DNA from: Cellulosimicrobium cellulans
Lineage (GTDB): Bacteria > Actinomycetota > Actinomycetes > Actinomycetales > Cellulomonadaceae
Reading direction: 5' to 3'
NCBI RefSeq assembly: GCF_016921195.1
Contig: NZ_JAFGYF010000010.1
Coordinates: forward strand, 1 to 64,000
DNA: 64,000 nt
Shown: positions 17,701 through 25,685 of the stretch, in pieces
Layout of the letters: each line of letters starts with the position of its first letter
Position numbering within the stretch: the first letter of the stretch is position 1
Position numbers and translations under genes: made by a program
Notes under the pieces: generated by a model
Told to the model about the DNA's origin: nothing
The model's input: the letters and a program-made list of their open reading frames with translations, nothing else
Database searches by the model: none

Positions 17701-17884
17701 CCCCGGCACGGGCCGCGGCGTCCGCGGCGTTCTGCGCGAGCTCGACGACGAGCCGCCCCCGGTACGACCCGTGGGCGTGGTCCTCCTCGGTGTTCGCGTC
17801 CTCGCGCAGCCGCGTGGGCGACGACCGCCACGCCTCCAGGACCGCGCGGCGCAGCGCGGCCGTCCCGAAGACGTCGTCCGTCAC
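14744..17884 (-). CDS. Sacsin/Hsp90-like ATP-binding protein
   Basis: Large protein (1046 aa) with a GHKL-type ATPase domain at its N-terminus related to sacsin and Hsp90. The N-box is GRLVVELAQNAADAAARAG (about residues 37-55), followed by the G1-like region WVLRAANTGEPLDAPGV, and ASTVGRFGVGFAAVRSVSDRV as the lid/G2. The rest is alpha/beta without a family I can name. In actinobacteria this protein is conserved with DUF3027 and a cold-shock protein, as here. GTG 17884 overlaps the DUF3027 stop (GTGA), so translation is coupled. A chaperone-like or nucleic-acid role is possible; neither is shown. Confidence 0.87.
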   Translation of the reverse strand: MTDDVFGTAALRRAVLEAWRSSPTRLREDANTEEDHAHGSYRGRLVVELAQNAADAAARAGVPGRLRLSLHAPSGPDGTWVLRAANTGEPLDAPGVASLVALRASATGRGARDPDGRASTVGRFGVGFAAVRSVSDRVRVGAGERAVELSLARTRAALDDVVADRPDLAAEVARRGDRLPALRLPFPTRVEVPSGYDTVVEVELRDADALVAVRAELADVGDPLLLALPALTEVVVTGDGVRERRVADVADRWTVLRREGSVDPALLADRPVEERASTRWAVTWALPDGGARTDVLHAPTPTDERLTFPALLLATFPLDPARRHVPPGPVTAHVARAAGRAYAELLGGLARSRGADVLALVPTGLPASAVDAEVRASAEVALARTPLLPLDAPPTQGTEETPGAAEDDAADAGRHSLVAPAEARVLAGDVGDARVRAELGVAHLVDVPGPLRAVARSLGAQVVDLADVVDDLPLVADPARWRALYDALAPHATDRSVLEALGALPVPLLGGQVVRGARGLLLLDVGSGEPSDAGGGVLDARDAADLGVPVVDPRAAHPLLERLGARATDLRTVLSDGAVRERVLAASDAAEAGDDPTSDVERLLALVAAAVRDVPDPARAGLPFWWGELPVRTADGGWSAVRGCALPGTWAADALDTLDLVDPAVVDRWGEPVLRAVGAATGLGVVRVHDVLTPVSADDEPELDPHAPEGWLSDWSGYLAYLAAALGPEAYVGDVLAVADLDAVADDAWPDALARLAADPAAREALLAPVRAEGGRGGTARSYTAWWLREELGGAFALGTGPAGAPFLRPAPPEVARLDDEALAALGGVRDLAELEPDEWVELLDDLPDVGQVVDARAALTLWSALGVLAGRGEHLDPPPDRVPALRGGAVRVVGADDVAVAPDPMWSPVRAVLPAPPGLVAEVADLLDVPTVPRTAPAPDAAGRRADVPEAARAVLDGPVPRTWERHDDLRVGGVAVSWWVERGGGADAVVHATGPAGLAAGLAVAAGRYGARFVLEEVLRDPGAAQGALARTAWDVPQSSTEAR

Positions 17885-18741
17885 TCCTGCGGCTCGTCCG
17901 CCGCTACGACCCCCTCGGCCGCGGGCTCCGTCGGCGGGGTGACCGACTCGAGCAGCGAGACGATCTCGACGTGCAGCTCGTCGACGAGAGGATCGGCGTC
18001 CGGCCAGTCGCTCCGCTGCGGCTCGACGTCGGTCTCGGAGTGCGCGCCGCAACCGTGGTCGAGGCTCACGACCTTGCCGTCGTCGGGCGACCACTCGTTC
18101 GCGCACACGCCGAACACCTGGCCGAGGCTGCCCTGGAGGGGGACGAGAAAGCCGCACGACCCGCACTCCGCGGCCGACGCGACCGAACCACGCGTCGTCG
18201 GGCCGCGCGAGCCGCGGTACCAGCGCTCGGCAGCCTCGTCCCGCCCCTGCGGGGACAGGACGCGAGCGCGCGCGAGGGCGAGCTCCTCGATCGCGACGGA
18301 GTCCTGCTCCTCGTCGCCCGTGGGCACGTAGCCGGGCTCGAGGCGCGGGTCGTCGGCGCGGAACGGGAGCACGTCGCCGGGCCCGACGTCGCCCGGGCGC
18401 AGTCGCTCGGACCACGGCAGCCACGGCGGCGCGAGCAGCGCACCGTCACCGGGCAGCAGCTCGACCTCGCACACCGTGGCCGTCCGCCCGCGCGGCACGC
18501 GGGCGAGGGTGACGGTCCAGTGCCAGCCGCGGTAGCCGCGCATCGTGCACGCGAACCGGTGGGAGATGAGGCGGTCCGCCTCCGCGTACGTGCCGAGGTG
18601 CTCCCCGACGTCCTCGGGTCTCTCGGCGACCTCCTGGGCCGCGGCGCGCGCGAGCTCGACCGCGCCCGTGAGCACGGCGTCGCGCGCGGCACGCGCGGAC
18701 ACTCCCCGGGAACGCTCCTCGGCGGCAGCCACGGCGACCAT
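17881..18741 (-). CDS. DUF3027 protein with Cys-rich C-terminus
   Basis: 286 aa, conserved actinobacterial DUF3027. The central part (FACTMRGYRGWHWTVTLARVPRG, about residues 64-86) and the C-terminal ECGSCGFLVPLQGSLGQVFGVCANEWSPDDGKVVSLDHGCGAH (about 204-246) are the recognisable blocks. The CxxC plus later Cys/His could bind zinc. The last ~35 residues are acidic and low-complexity. Start ATG 18741 leaves one base after the cold-shock stop, and the stop overlaps the ATPase start, so the three genes form one operon. A role linked to RNA or translation is an inference from the cold-shock neighbour. Confidence 0.87.
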   Translation of the reverse strand: MVAVAAAEERSRGVSARAARDAVLTGAVELARAAAQEVAERPEDVGEHLGTYAEADRLISHRFACTMRGYRGWHWTVTLARVPRGRTATVCEVELLPGDGALLAPPWLPWSERLRPGDVGPGDVLPFRADDPRLEPGYVPTGDEEQDSVAIEELALARARVLSPQGRDEAAERWYRGSRGPTTRGSVASAAECGSCGFLVPLQGSLGQVFGVCANEWSPDDGKVVSLDHGCGAHSETDVEPQRSDWPDADPLVDELHVEIVSLLESVTPPTEPAAEGVVAADEPQE

Positions 18742-18742
18742 G

Positions 18743-19126
18743 TCAGCCCTCGATCTCGTCGGCGACCACGCGCAGCACCTTGGCGACCATCGTCGCCTTG
18801 CCCTTCTCCGGGTAGCGACCGCGGCGCAGCCCGTTGCCGATCCCGTCGAGCTCCTTGATGAGGTCCTCCACGATGACCGCCATCTCGTCGGCCGAGCGGC
18901 GCTTCGCCTTGACCACGGACGGTGCCGGGTCGAGGAGCTTGACCGCGAGCGCCTGCGGGCCGCGTCGCCCGTCGGCCACGCCGAAGTCGACGCGTGCGCC
19001 GGGCTTGGGCGCGGGGGCGTCCGCGGGCAGCGCGGAGGCGTGCAGGAAGACCTCGCCGCCGTCGTCGTTGGCGATGAAGCCGAACCCGCGTTCGGTGTCG
19101 AACCACTTGACCTTGCCGGTGGGCAC
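18743..19126 (-). CDS. Cold-shock domain protein with C-terminal extension
   Basis: 127 aa: an N-terminal cold-shock domain (about residues 1-65, VPTGKVKWFDTERGFGFI with RNP1-like GFGFIA and RNP2-like VFLHAS) plus a basic ~60-residue C-terminal extension (SADEMAVIVEDLIKELDGIGNGLRRGRYPEKGKATMVAKVLRVV). Canonical Csp proteins stop at about 67 aa. The single-stranded nucleic acid binding face appears intact. Start GTG 19126 has GAGGT upstream; the in-frame region to 19195 is poorly protein-like. It heads the operon with DUF3027 and the Hsp90-like ATPase. Confidence 0.9.
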   Translation of the reverse strand: MPTGKVKWFDTERGFGFIANDDGGEVFLHASALPADAPAPKPGARVDFGVADGRRGPQALAVKLLDPAPSVVKAKRRSADEMAVIVEDLIKELDGIGNGLRRGRYPEKGKATMVAKVLRVVADEIEG

Positions 19127-19166
19127 GTGAACCTCGTTCGTGCTCGTAGGAACCAGAACCCCCAGG

Positions 19167-19916
19167 CTACCGGCCGTGCGGCGGCAAAGCCGCATCCATA
19201 CCGCGCGGGACCACCCCCGCGTCCGCCCCCACCCGCAGCGCGACGGCGTCGAACCAGTCGGCGTAGTCGGCGACCGTGCGGTGGAGGTGGCCGAACAGCT
19301 CGAAGGAGACCGTGCCGAACAGCGTTGTCCAGGCCATGAGCGTGCGGACGACGGCCTCCGCCGGGGCGTCGGGCGCGACGAGGCCCCGCGCGCTCACGAA
19401 CGCGAGGGCGGGGGCGACCAGCGCGGCCGCGTCTCCCCCGGACCGCGGGGCGGGCGTGGGGCCGGCGCCGTCGGCCCAGGAGTCGGCGACGATCCGGACG
19501 AGCGCGCGCACGACCCGGGTCGCGGGCTCGACGGTGTCCTGCGGTGCCGCGTACCCCGGCACGGGCGTGCCGTAGAGCAGCGCGAAGTCGCCGGGCCGCT
19601 GGACGCACCATGCGCGCAGCGCCCGGCACGCGGCCAGCCACCGGCCGGTCAGGTCGCCGCGCGCGACGGCGGCCTCCGCGTTCTCGACGGCTGCGCCGAG
19701 CTCGTCGTAGCACTCGACGAGGAGCGCGGTCAGCAGCGCGTCGCGGCTCGGGAAGTACCGGTAGACGGCCGACGACACCATGCCGACGTCGCGCGCGACG
19801 GCGCGCAGCGAGAGCGCGGCGGGGCCGTCGGCGACGAGCCGCGCCCGGGCGGCGTCGAGGATCTCGCGCGTCAGCGTCTCGCGCGCCATGGCGCGCGCCG
19901 TGCGGGGTGCGGTCAT
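19167..19916 (-). CDS. TetR-family repressor (TetR_C WHG-type)
   Basis: 249-aa TetR regulator: helix-turn-helix REILDAARARLVADGPAALSLRAVARDVGMVSSAVYRYFPSRDALLTALL (about residues 17-66), then a ligand-binding domain with LRAWCVQRPGDFALLYGTPVPGY typical of one TetR subgroup. Start ATG 19916 (MTAPRTARAM). It is divergent from the NAD-epimerase gene across 121 bp that contain two copies of an AGAGC-nnn-GCTCT palindrome, so it very likely represses both itself and that gene. The inducer is unknown. Confidence 0.92.
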   Translation of the reverse strand: MTAPRTARAMARETLTREILDAARARLVADGPAALSLRAVARDVGMVSSAVYRYFPSRDALLTALLVECYDELGAAVENAEAAVARGDLTGRWLAACRALRAWCVQRPGDFALLYGTPVPGYAAPQDTVEPATRVVRALVRIVADSWADGAGPTPAPRSGGDAAALVAPALAFVSARGLVAPDAPAEAVVRTLMAWTTLFGTVSFELFGHLHRTVADYADWFDAVALRVGADAGVVPRGMDAALPPHGR

Positions 19917-19952
19917 GCCGCCAGGGTGCCAGACGAGAGCGGCGCCCACAAA

Positions 19953-19969
19953 CGAGAGCAGCGCTCTTG
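19953..19969. promoter_or_regulatory. Putative TetR operator 1
   Basis: CGAGAGC-agc-GCTCTTG in the divergent tetR / epimerase intergenic region; same half-site as operator 2, 54 bp centre to centre. Confidence 0.65.
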
Positions 19970-20006
19970 CTTTCGACCCCGTCCCGTGCCATGCTCCTCG
20001 ACGAAG

Positions 20007-20023
20007 CGAGAGCACCGCTCTCG
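20007..20023. promoter_or_regulatory. Putative TetR operator 2
   Basis: CGAGAGC-acc-GCTCTCG, a perfect 7-bp inverted repeat that ends just before the GGAAAGGAG ribosome site of the epimerase gene. Binding here would block its transcription or elongation. Confidence 0.7.
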
Positions 20024-20037
20024 GAAAGGAGACCTCC

Positions 20038-20976
20038 ATGTCCAGCACCCCGTCCTCCTCCGACCGGCACGTGATCGTCGGCGCCGGCCCCGTCGGGCGG
20101 CACGTCGCCGCCGAGCTCGCGGCCCGTGGGTCGTCCGTCACCGTCGTCACGCGCAGCGGCCGGGACACCGGCGTCGCCGGCGTCACGCACGTCGCCCTCG
20201 ACGCGTCCGACGCCGACGCCCTGACCCGCGTGGCCGAGGGCGCGGCCGTGCTCTACAACTGCGCCAACCCCGGCGACTACACGCAGTGGGAGCGCGTGTG
20301 GCCGCCGCTCGCCACGGCGCTGCTCACCGCGGTCGAGCGCACCGGCGCGGTCTACGCGATCACCGGCAACCTCTACCCCTACGGCCCCGTCGACGGCCCG
20401 ATGATCGAGGACCTGCCCGACGCGGCGACCGACCACAAGGGCGTCCTGCGCGCCCGGCTCTGGGCCGACGCGCTCGCCGCGCACCGCGCCGGTCGCGCGC
20501 GCGTCGTCGAGGTGCGCAGCTCCGACTTCGTCGGGCCCGGGGTCGGGAGCAACGGGCACGTCTCGCGCGTCGTCCCGGCCGCGCTGCGCGGGCGTTCCGT
20601 GACAATGATCGGGCGCACCGACCTGCCGCACTCGTTCACCGACGTCCGCGACGCCGCGCGCACGCTCGTCGCGGCCGCCGCGGACCCCGGCGCGCACGGC
20701 CGCACGTGGCACACCCCGAGCAACCCGCCGCGCACGCAGCGCGACGCGCTCACCGACGTCCTCGCGAGCGTCGGGCGTCCGCCCGTCCGGGTCCGCTCGC
20801 TGCGCGGCGCAGGCCTTGCCGCCGCCGGCGTCTTCTCGCCCCTGCTGCGCGAGCTGCGGGACCTCGCCTACCAGTGGGACCGCCCCTACGTCCTCGACGA
20901 CACGGCGGCGCGCGCCCGCTTCGGGATCGAGCCGACGCCCTGGGACGAGGTCTGCCGGCGCACCGCCCGCGGCTGA
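20038..20976 (+). CDS. NAD-dependent epimerase/dehydratase family protein
   Basis: 312-aa extended short-chain dehydrogenase/reductase. Rossmann start HVIVGAGPVGRHVAAELAARG (about residues 11-31). In place of the YxxxK catalytic pair of classical members it has GNLYPYGPVDGPMIED with DHKGVLRARLW downstream, as in many atypical epimerase-like proteins. Excellent ribosome site (GGAAAGGAGACCTCC then ATG). Its expression is predicted to be controlled by the divergent TetR through two palindromes. The substrate cannot be assigned; small-molecule or quinone reduction and detoxification are all possible. Confidence 0.88.
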   Translation: MSSTPSSSDRHVIVGAGPVGRHVAAELAARGSSVTVVTRSGRDTGVAGVTHVALDASDADALTRVAEGAAVLYNCANPGDYTQWERVWPPLATALLTAVERTGAVYAITGNLYPYGPVDGPMIEDLPDAATDHKGVLRARLWADALAAHRAGRARVVEVRSSDFVGPGVGSNGHVSRVVPAALRGRSVTMIGRTDLPHSFTDVRDAARTLVAAAADPGAHGRTWHTPSNPPRTQRDALTDVLASVGRPPVRVRSLRGAGLAAAGVFSPLLRELRDLAYQWDRPYVLDDTAARARFGIEPTPWDEVCRRTARG

Positions 20977-21069
20977 CCGGGCGCGCGAGGTCGGCACGTC
21001 CGGTGTCGCCCGGCACCTCGCGGTGCCGACGAGCGGCAGCCGGTGCCGAACGGTCACGCACGATCCGCG

Positions 21070-21075
21070 TAGCAT
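21070..21075 (+). promoter_or_regulatory. -10 element TAGCAT, leaderless helicase-associated gene
   Basis: TAGCAT ends seven bases before ATG 21083; no Shine-Dalgarno, so a leaderless transcript is likely. Confidence 0.45.
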
Positions 21076-21082
21076 CGAACGG

Positions 21083-23605
21083 ATGGCCACTTCCCGGCCC
21101 GAGCGGGCTCCGACGTACAGCGAGTCGCTGCGCCAGCGCGACGACGCCGCCCTGGTCGCGCTGCTCGGGCGACGGCCCGACCTCGCGACGCCGTCGCCCT
21201 CGACCCTTCTCTCGCTCGCCGCGCGCGCGATGAACCGGACGAGCCTGGAACGTGCACTCGCGGGGCTGGACGAGCTCACGCTCCACGTCCTGGAGGCGGT
21301 GCTGGTCCTGGACTCCGTGGGATCGTCCGCCACGGCGACGGCGGTCGCCCGGGCGACGGGCGTCGACCGGGCGCGCGTCACCGCCGCCCTCGCCCTCCTC
21401 GACGAGCTCGCGCTCGTCTGGACCCCCGGCACACGGTCTGCCGGGTTCCGCCCGGCGCCCGGTGTCGCGGAAGTCCTGGGCCCCCACCCCGCCGGTCTCG
21501 GTCCCGTCGCGGCGCCCGCCGCCGGTGAGCCGAGCGCAACCGGGACGAGCGCGCGGCCCACGGCGCCACCCGGCGACCTGCCCGACGACGCCCCGCCGGG
21601 CGCCCGGGCGATCCTCGACGCGCTGACGTGGGGGCCGCCCGTCGGGGTCGCGCCCCGCGCGGACGCGTCGGCCCGGCGCGCGACGGGCTGGCTCGTCGAG
21701 CACGGCTACCTGCGTACGACGGACGAGCGGCACGTCGTGCTGCCGCGCGAGGTCGGGCTCGCCCTGCGCGGCGGTCGGACGCACCGTGACGTCCGGACCG
21801 CGCCGCCCGTCCCGGACGTCCGCGAGCTCCCGGCCGCGACGGTCGACGCCGAGTCCGCGAGCGCCGGGCTCGAGGCCGTCCGGCTCGTCGCGCGACTCGT
21901 GACGCACTGGACCGAGCACCCCCCGGGCGTGCTGCGCGGCGGGGGGCTCGGGGTGCGCGACCTGCGGCGCGCAGGGTTGGCGCTCGAGGTGGACGACCCG
22001 ACCGCGGCCGCCGTCGTCGAGCTGGCCGCGGCGGCCGGGCTCGTGGCCGACGACGGCGACGACCCGCCGACGTTCGCCCCGACCCTCGGTGCGGAGGACT
22101 GGCTCGAGGACGGCCTGGGCGACCGCTGGGCGACGCTCGCCCGCGGCTGGTGGCGTTCGCGCCGCACGCCCTGGCTCGTGGGCAGCCGCGACGAGAAGGG
22201 CGCCCTGCGTGCCGCGCTCGACCCGGAGCTGTGGCGTCCGTGGGTGCCCCGGCTGCGGCGGTCGGTGCTGGACGTCCTCGACCTCACCCCCGGGCGCCCG
22301 CTCGCCGCGGCCGACGTCGTCGCGGTCCTGCGGTGGCGCACGCCGCGTGCGGTCCCGCCCGAGCAGGCCGTCGCGGGGCTGCTGCGCGAGGCCGCGCTGC
22401 TCGGGGTGACCGGCGCGGGGGCGCTCGCTCCGCCGGGCCGGGCGCTCGTCGCGTCCGACGACGCGCCGTCCGGGACCGGGGCGGCGGACCTCGGCGCCGC
22501 GTTCGAGGCGGTGCTGCCGGCCGAGGTCGACGACCTGCTGCTCCAGGGCGACCTCACGGGCATCGTGCCGGGCCGGCCGTCACGCACGCTCGAGCGGCTC
22601 GTGGAGGTCGCGGCCGACGTCGAGTCCCGCGGCGCCGCGACGACGGTCCGATTCACCCCGGAGTCCGTCCTGCGCGCGCTCGACCGCGGCGCGACGGCCG
22701 ACGAGCTCCTCGCCGAGCTCGCGTCCCACTCCCGGACCCCGGTGCCGCAGCCGCTCGAGTACCTCGTGCGGGACACGGCCCGCCGCCACGGCCGGGTGCG
22801 CGTGGGGACGGCGTCGTCGTACGTACGCGCCGAGGACCCGGTGCTGCTCGCCGGGATCGCGGAGGACCCGGCCCTGCGCGGGCTGGGGCTGGTGCTCCTC
22901 GCGCCGACCGTGCTCGCGTCGGCCGCGCCCGCCGGGGAGCTCCAGGAGGCGCTGCGCGCGCGGGGGGTGCCGGCCGTCGTCGAGGGCCCGGACGGGCGCG
23001 TGCTCGTCGCGGACCGGGCGGGACGACGAGGCGGGGCCGACGACGTCGCGGCGCCCCGGCGCGGTCGGCTCACCACGCCGGGTCGGCGCGCGGGCGGTCG
23101 TGCGCGGACGGGTGTCGTCCCCGGGTCGGGGGCGCGCGTCGACGAGCCCGGCGGTGCCGAGAGCAGGAGCGCCCAGCGGTTCGCCGACCTCGTGGCCCGC
23201 CTGCGGGCCGCCGACTCCCGCTCCGCGGCGCAGACCGACGGCCGCGCCGGAGGACGACGCACCGAGCCGGGGCCCGCGGGGGGCGACGGACCGCGCACGG
23301 GTGGGCCGGCGCCGTCGGGCACGAACGGGCACGGCGGGGACCACCCCGTGGAGGGAACATCCGACCCGGTGGCCGCGTTGGGTCTGCTGCGCGAGGCGAT
23401 CGCGGACGGGGCGATGGTCTGGCTCGAGGTGGTCGGGCCGACGGGCTCGCAGGACCGGCGCCGCGTGCGACCCCTCACCCTCGACGCAGGTCGGCTGCGC
23501 GCGCAGGACCCGGCGCGGGACGCCGAGCTCACGGTCGCGGTCCACCGGATCGCGTCCGTCGCCCCCGACACCCCGCCGGCGGAGGACCCCGGTGGCGCGA
23601 GGTAG
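21083..23605 (+). CDS. Helicase-associated protein (XPB/Ssl2-like N-terminal domain family)
   Basis: 840 aa, conserved in actinobacteria immediately upstream of the XPB helicase. It lacks Walker motifs, so it is not itself a helicase. N-terminal winged-helix-like part (SESLRQRDDAALVALLGRRPDLATP, then ALDELTLHVLEAVLVLDSVG) and a helicase C3-type domain towards the end (VLLQGDLTGIVPGRPSRTLERLVEVAADVESRGAATTVRFTPESVLRALDRGATADELLAELASHS, about residues 480-550). A disordered Gly/Arg-rich region follows. It probably partners XPB in DNA repair. Its TAG stop lies inside a copy of the 21-bp repeat, so the last codons come from the repeat. Confidence 0.85.
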   Translation: MATSRPERAPTYSESLRQRDDAALVALLGRRPDLATPSPSTLLSLAARAMNRTSLERALAGLDELTLHVLEAVLVLDSVGSSATATAVARATGVDRARVTAALALLDELALVWTPGTRSAGFRPAPGVAEVLGPHPAGLGPVAAPAAGEPSATGTSARPTAPPGDLPDDAPPGARAILDALTWGPPVGVAPRADASARRATGWLVEHGYLRTTDERHVVLPREVGLALRGGRTHRDVRTAPPVPDVRELPAATVDAESASAGLEAVRLVARLVTHWTEHPPGVLRGGGLGVRDLRRAGLALEVDDPTAAAVVELAAAAGLVADDGDDPPTFAPTLGAEDWLEDGLGDRWATLARGWWRSRRTPWLVGSRDEKGALRAALDPELWRPWVPRLRRSVLDVLDLTPGRPLAAADVVAVLRWRTPRAVPPEQAVAGLLREAALLGVTGAGALAPPGRALVASDDAPSGTGAADLGAAFEAVLPAEVDDLLLQGDLTGIVPGRPSRTLERLVEVAADVESRGAATTVRFTPESVLRALDRGATADELLAELASHSRTPVPQPLEYLVRDTARRHGRVRVGTASSYVRAEDPVLLAGIAEDPALRGLGLVLLAPTVLASAAPAGELQEALRARGVPAVVEGPDGRVLVADRAGRRGGADDVAAPRRGRLTTPGRRAGGRARTGVVPGSGARVDEPGGAESRSAQRFADLVARLRAADSRSAAQTDGRAGGRRTEPGPAGGDGPRTGGPAPSGTNGHGGDHPVEGTSDPVAALGLLREAIADGAMVWLEVVGPTGSQDRRRVRPLTLDAGRLRAQDPARDAELTVAVHRIASVAPDTPPAEDPGGAR

Positions 23606-23678
23606 AACCGTGGCCACGACCGCTCCTCTACCTCGCGGCACCACGGTTCTCCCTCGCGAGACCACGGTTCTACCTCGG
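23596..23678. repeat. 21-bp repeat units, inverted pair inside the XPB operon
   Basis: One GAGGTAGAACCGTGG unit (23599-23613) and, in inverted orientation, three units ending CTACCTCG, CTCCCTCG and CTACCTCG. The RNA can fold into a hairpin between the helicase-associated gene and XPB. The first unit supplies the stop codon (TAG 23603-23605) of the upstream gene and the last unit ends 12 bases before the XPB ATG, next to its AAGGAG site. Confidence 0.85.
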
Positions 23679-23689
23679 CAAGGAGACAC

Positions 23690-25369
23690 ATGACCGACGG
23701 ACCTCTCATCGTCCAGAGCGACAAGTCGCTGCTGCTCGAGGTCGACCACCCGCGCGCGGACGACGCGCGCCGCGCGATCGCGCCCTTCGCCGAGCTCGAG
23801 CGCGCCCCCGAGCACGTCCACACGTATCGGCTCACGCCGCTCGGCCTGTGGAACGCACGCGCGGCCGGGCACGACGCCGAGCAGGTCGTCAACACGCTCA
23901 TCGAGTACTCGCGCTACCCGGTGCCGCACGCGCTGCTCATCGACGTCGCGGAGACCATGTCGCGGTACGGGCGGCTCACGCTCGCGCAGCACCCGACGCA
24001 CGGCCTCGTGCTCGAGGCGACCGACCGCGCCGTGCTCGCCGAGGTCCTCAAGTCCAAGCGCACCGCCGGCCTGGTGGGCGAGCGGATCGACGACACGACC
24101 GTCGTCGTGCACCCCTCCGAGCGCGGCCACCTCAAGCAGGTCCTCGTGAAGCTCGGCTGGCCCGCCGAGGACCTCGCGGGGTACGTCGACGGCGAGAAGC
24201 ACGCCATCGCGCTCAGCCCGACGACGCCGCCGCGCACCGAGGGCGAGGCGCCGAAGCCGTGGGAGATGCGCCCGTACCAGGCGCAGGCGGTGGACGGTTT
24301 CTGGCACGGCGGGAGCGGCGTCGTCGTGCTGCCGTGCGGCGCCGGGAAGACGATCGTGGGCGCGGGCGCCATGGCGAGGTCCGGGACGACGACGCTCATC
24401 CTCGTGACGAACACGGTGAGCGCGCGCCAGTGGCGCGACGAGCTCGTGCGGCGCACGACGCTCACCGAGGACGAGATCGGCGAGTACTCGGGCGCGCGCA
24501 AGGAGATCAAGCCCGTCACGATCGCGACCTACCAGGTGCTGACGACCAAGCGGAAGGGCGTGTACACGCACCTCGAGCTGCTCGACGCCCGCGACTGGGG
24601 GCTCGTCGTGTACGACGAGGTGCACCTGCTCCCCGCGCCCATCTTCCGCATGACGGCGGACCTCCAGGCGCGCCGCCGGCTCGGGCTCACCGCGACGCTC
24701 GTGCGCGAGGACGGCCGCGAGGACGAGGTGTTCTCGCTCATCGGGCCCAAGCGGTACGACGCCCCGTGGAAGGACATCGAGGCGCAGGGGTACATCGCGC
24801 CCGCGGACTGCGTCGAGGTGCGCCTCACGCTGCCCGAGGCCGACCGCATGACGTACGCCGTCGCGGAGCCGGAGGACAAGTACCGGCTCGCCGCGACCGC
24901 CACGGGCAAGAACCGCGTCGTGGAGCAGATCGTCGCGCAGCACCCGGACGACCAGGTGCTCGTGATCGGCCAGTACCTCGACCAGCTCGAGGAGCTGTCG
25001 CAGCACCTCGACGCGCCGCTCATCACGGGCGCGACGACGGTCCGCGAGCGCCAGCGCCTGTTCGACGCGTTCCGCTCGGGCGAGATCTCGCGGCTCGTCG
25101 TGTCGAAGGTCGCGAACTTCTCGATCGACCTGCCCGAGGCGTCCGTCGCGATCCAGGTCTCCGGGTCGTTCGGGTCGCGCCAGGAGGAGGCCCAGCGTCT
25201 CGGCCGCGTCATGCGCCCCAAGGCCGACGGCCGCACCGCGCACTTCTACGCCGTCGTCGCGCGCGACACGGTCGACCAGGACTTCGCGGCCCACCGCCAG
25301 CGGTTCCTGGCGGAGCAGGGGTACGCATACCGCATCGTCGACGCGGAGGACCTGGACGTCGTGCAGTGA
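23690..25369 (+). CDS. XPB-type DNA repair helicase
   Basis: 559-aa superfamily 2 helicase, bacterial XPB homologue with 3'-5' unwinding activity. N-terminal damage-recognition-like domain (residues 1-190), helicase domain 1 with motif I LPCGAGKT (about 214-221), motif II DEVH (about 308-311), the XPB-specific RED triad in LVREDGRED (about 341), and domain 2 with GATTVRERQRLFDAF, VSKVANFSIDLPEA and GSRQEEAQRLGRVMRPK (motif VI). AAGGAG lies ahead of ATG 23690. The role is presumed DNA repair with the upstream partner. The final codons (EDLDVVQ-stop) are repeated twice more downstream as tandem DNA. Confidence 0.95.
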   Translation: MTDGPLIVQSDKSLLLEVDHPRADDARRAIAPFAELERAPEHVHTYRLTPLGLWNARAAGHDAEQVVNTLIEYSRYPVPHALLIDVAETMSRYGRLTLAQHPTHGLVLEATDRAVLAEVLKSKRTAGLVGERIDDTTVVVHPSERGHLKQVLVKLGWPAEDLAGYVDGEKHAIALSPTTPPRTEGEAPKPWEMRPYQAQAVDGFWHGGSGVVVLPCGAGKTIVGAGAMARSGTTTLILVTNTVSARQWRDELVRRTTLTEDEIGEYSGARKEIKPVTIATYQVLTTKRKGVYTHLELLDARDWGLVVYDEVHLLPAPIFRMTADLQARRRLGLTATLVREDGREDEVFSLIGPKRYDAPWKDIEAQGYIAPADCVEVRLTLPEADRMTYAVAEPEDKYRLAATATGKNRVVEQIVAQHPDDQVLVIGQYLDQLEELSQHLDAPLITGATTVRERQRLFDAFRSGEISRLVVSKVANFSIDLPEASVAIQVSGSFGSRQEEAQRLGRVMRPKADGRTAHFYAVVARDTVDQDFAAHRQRFLAEQGYAYRIVDAEDLDVVQ

Positions 25370-25630
25370 CGGGTGGGGACCGCAGCGAAGCAAGGTACCC
25401 GGCTGTCACGGAACGACGCCCAAGGCCGACCACGAGCACGGAGGACCTGGGCGTCGTGCAGTGACGGGTGGGGGTCCCGCGACGCAGGAGCGCGGCACCC
25501 GCCGGGCACGCAACGACGGCCAGTCCGACCGAGAGCATCAGGACCTGGACGTCGTGCAGTGACGGGTGGGTCCCGCGACGCAGGAGCGCGGCACCTGCCC
25601 GGCGCGGAACGGTGCCCGGTGCGACCACGA
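25346..25630 (+). repeat. Three tandem ~95-bp repeats derived from the XPB 3' end
   Basis: Units begin at 25346, 25441 and 25539 (periods 95 and 98). Each begins GAGGACCTGGACGTCGTGCA or a one- or two-base variant and carries the TGA stop followed by ACGGGTGGG. The first 24 bases of unit 1 are the true XPB C-terminus; units 2 and 3 repeat it out of gene context. Units 2 and 3 also share GACGCAGGAGCGCGGCACC. This accounts for nearly all of the 316-bp gap before the TPM gene. Confidence 0.88.
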
Positions 25631-25685
25631 TGGGCGACCATCGGTACCGATTGCGGGACCCAGGCCGCTGGGAAAGGATCGGCGC

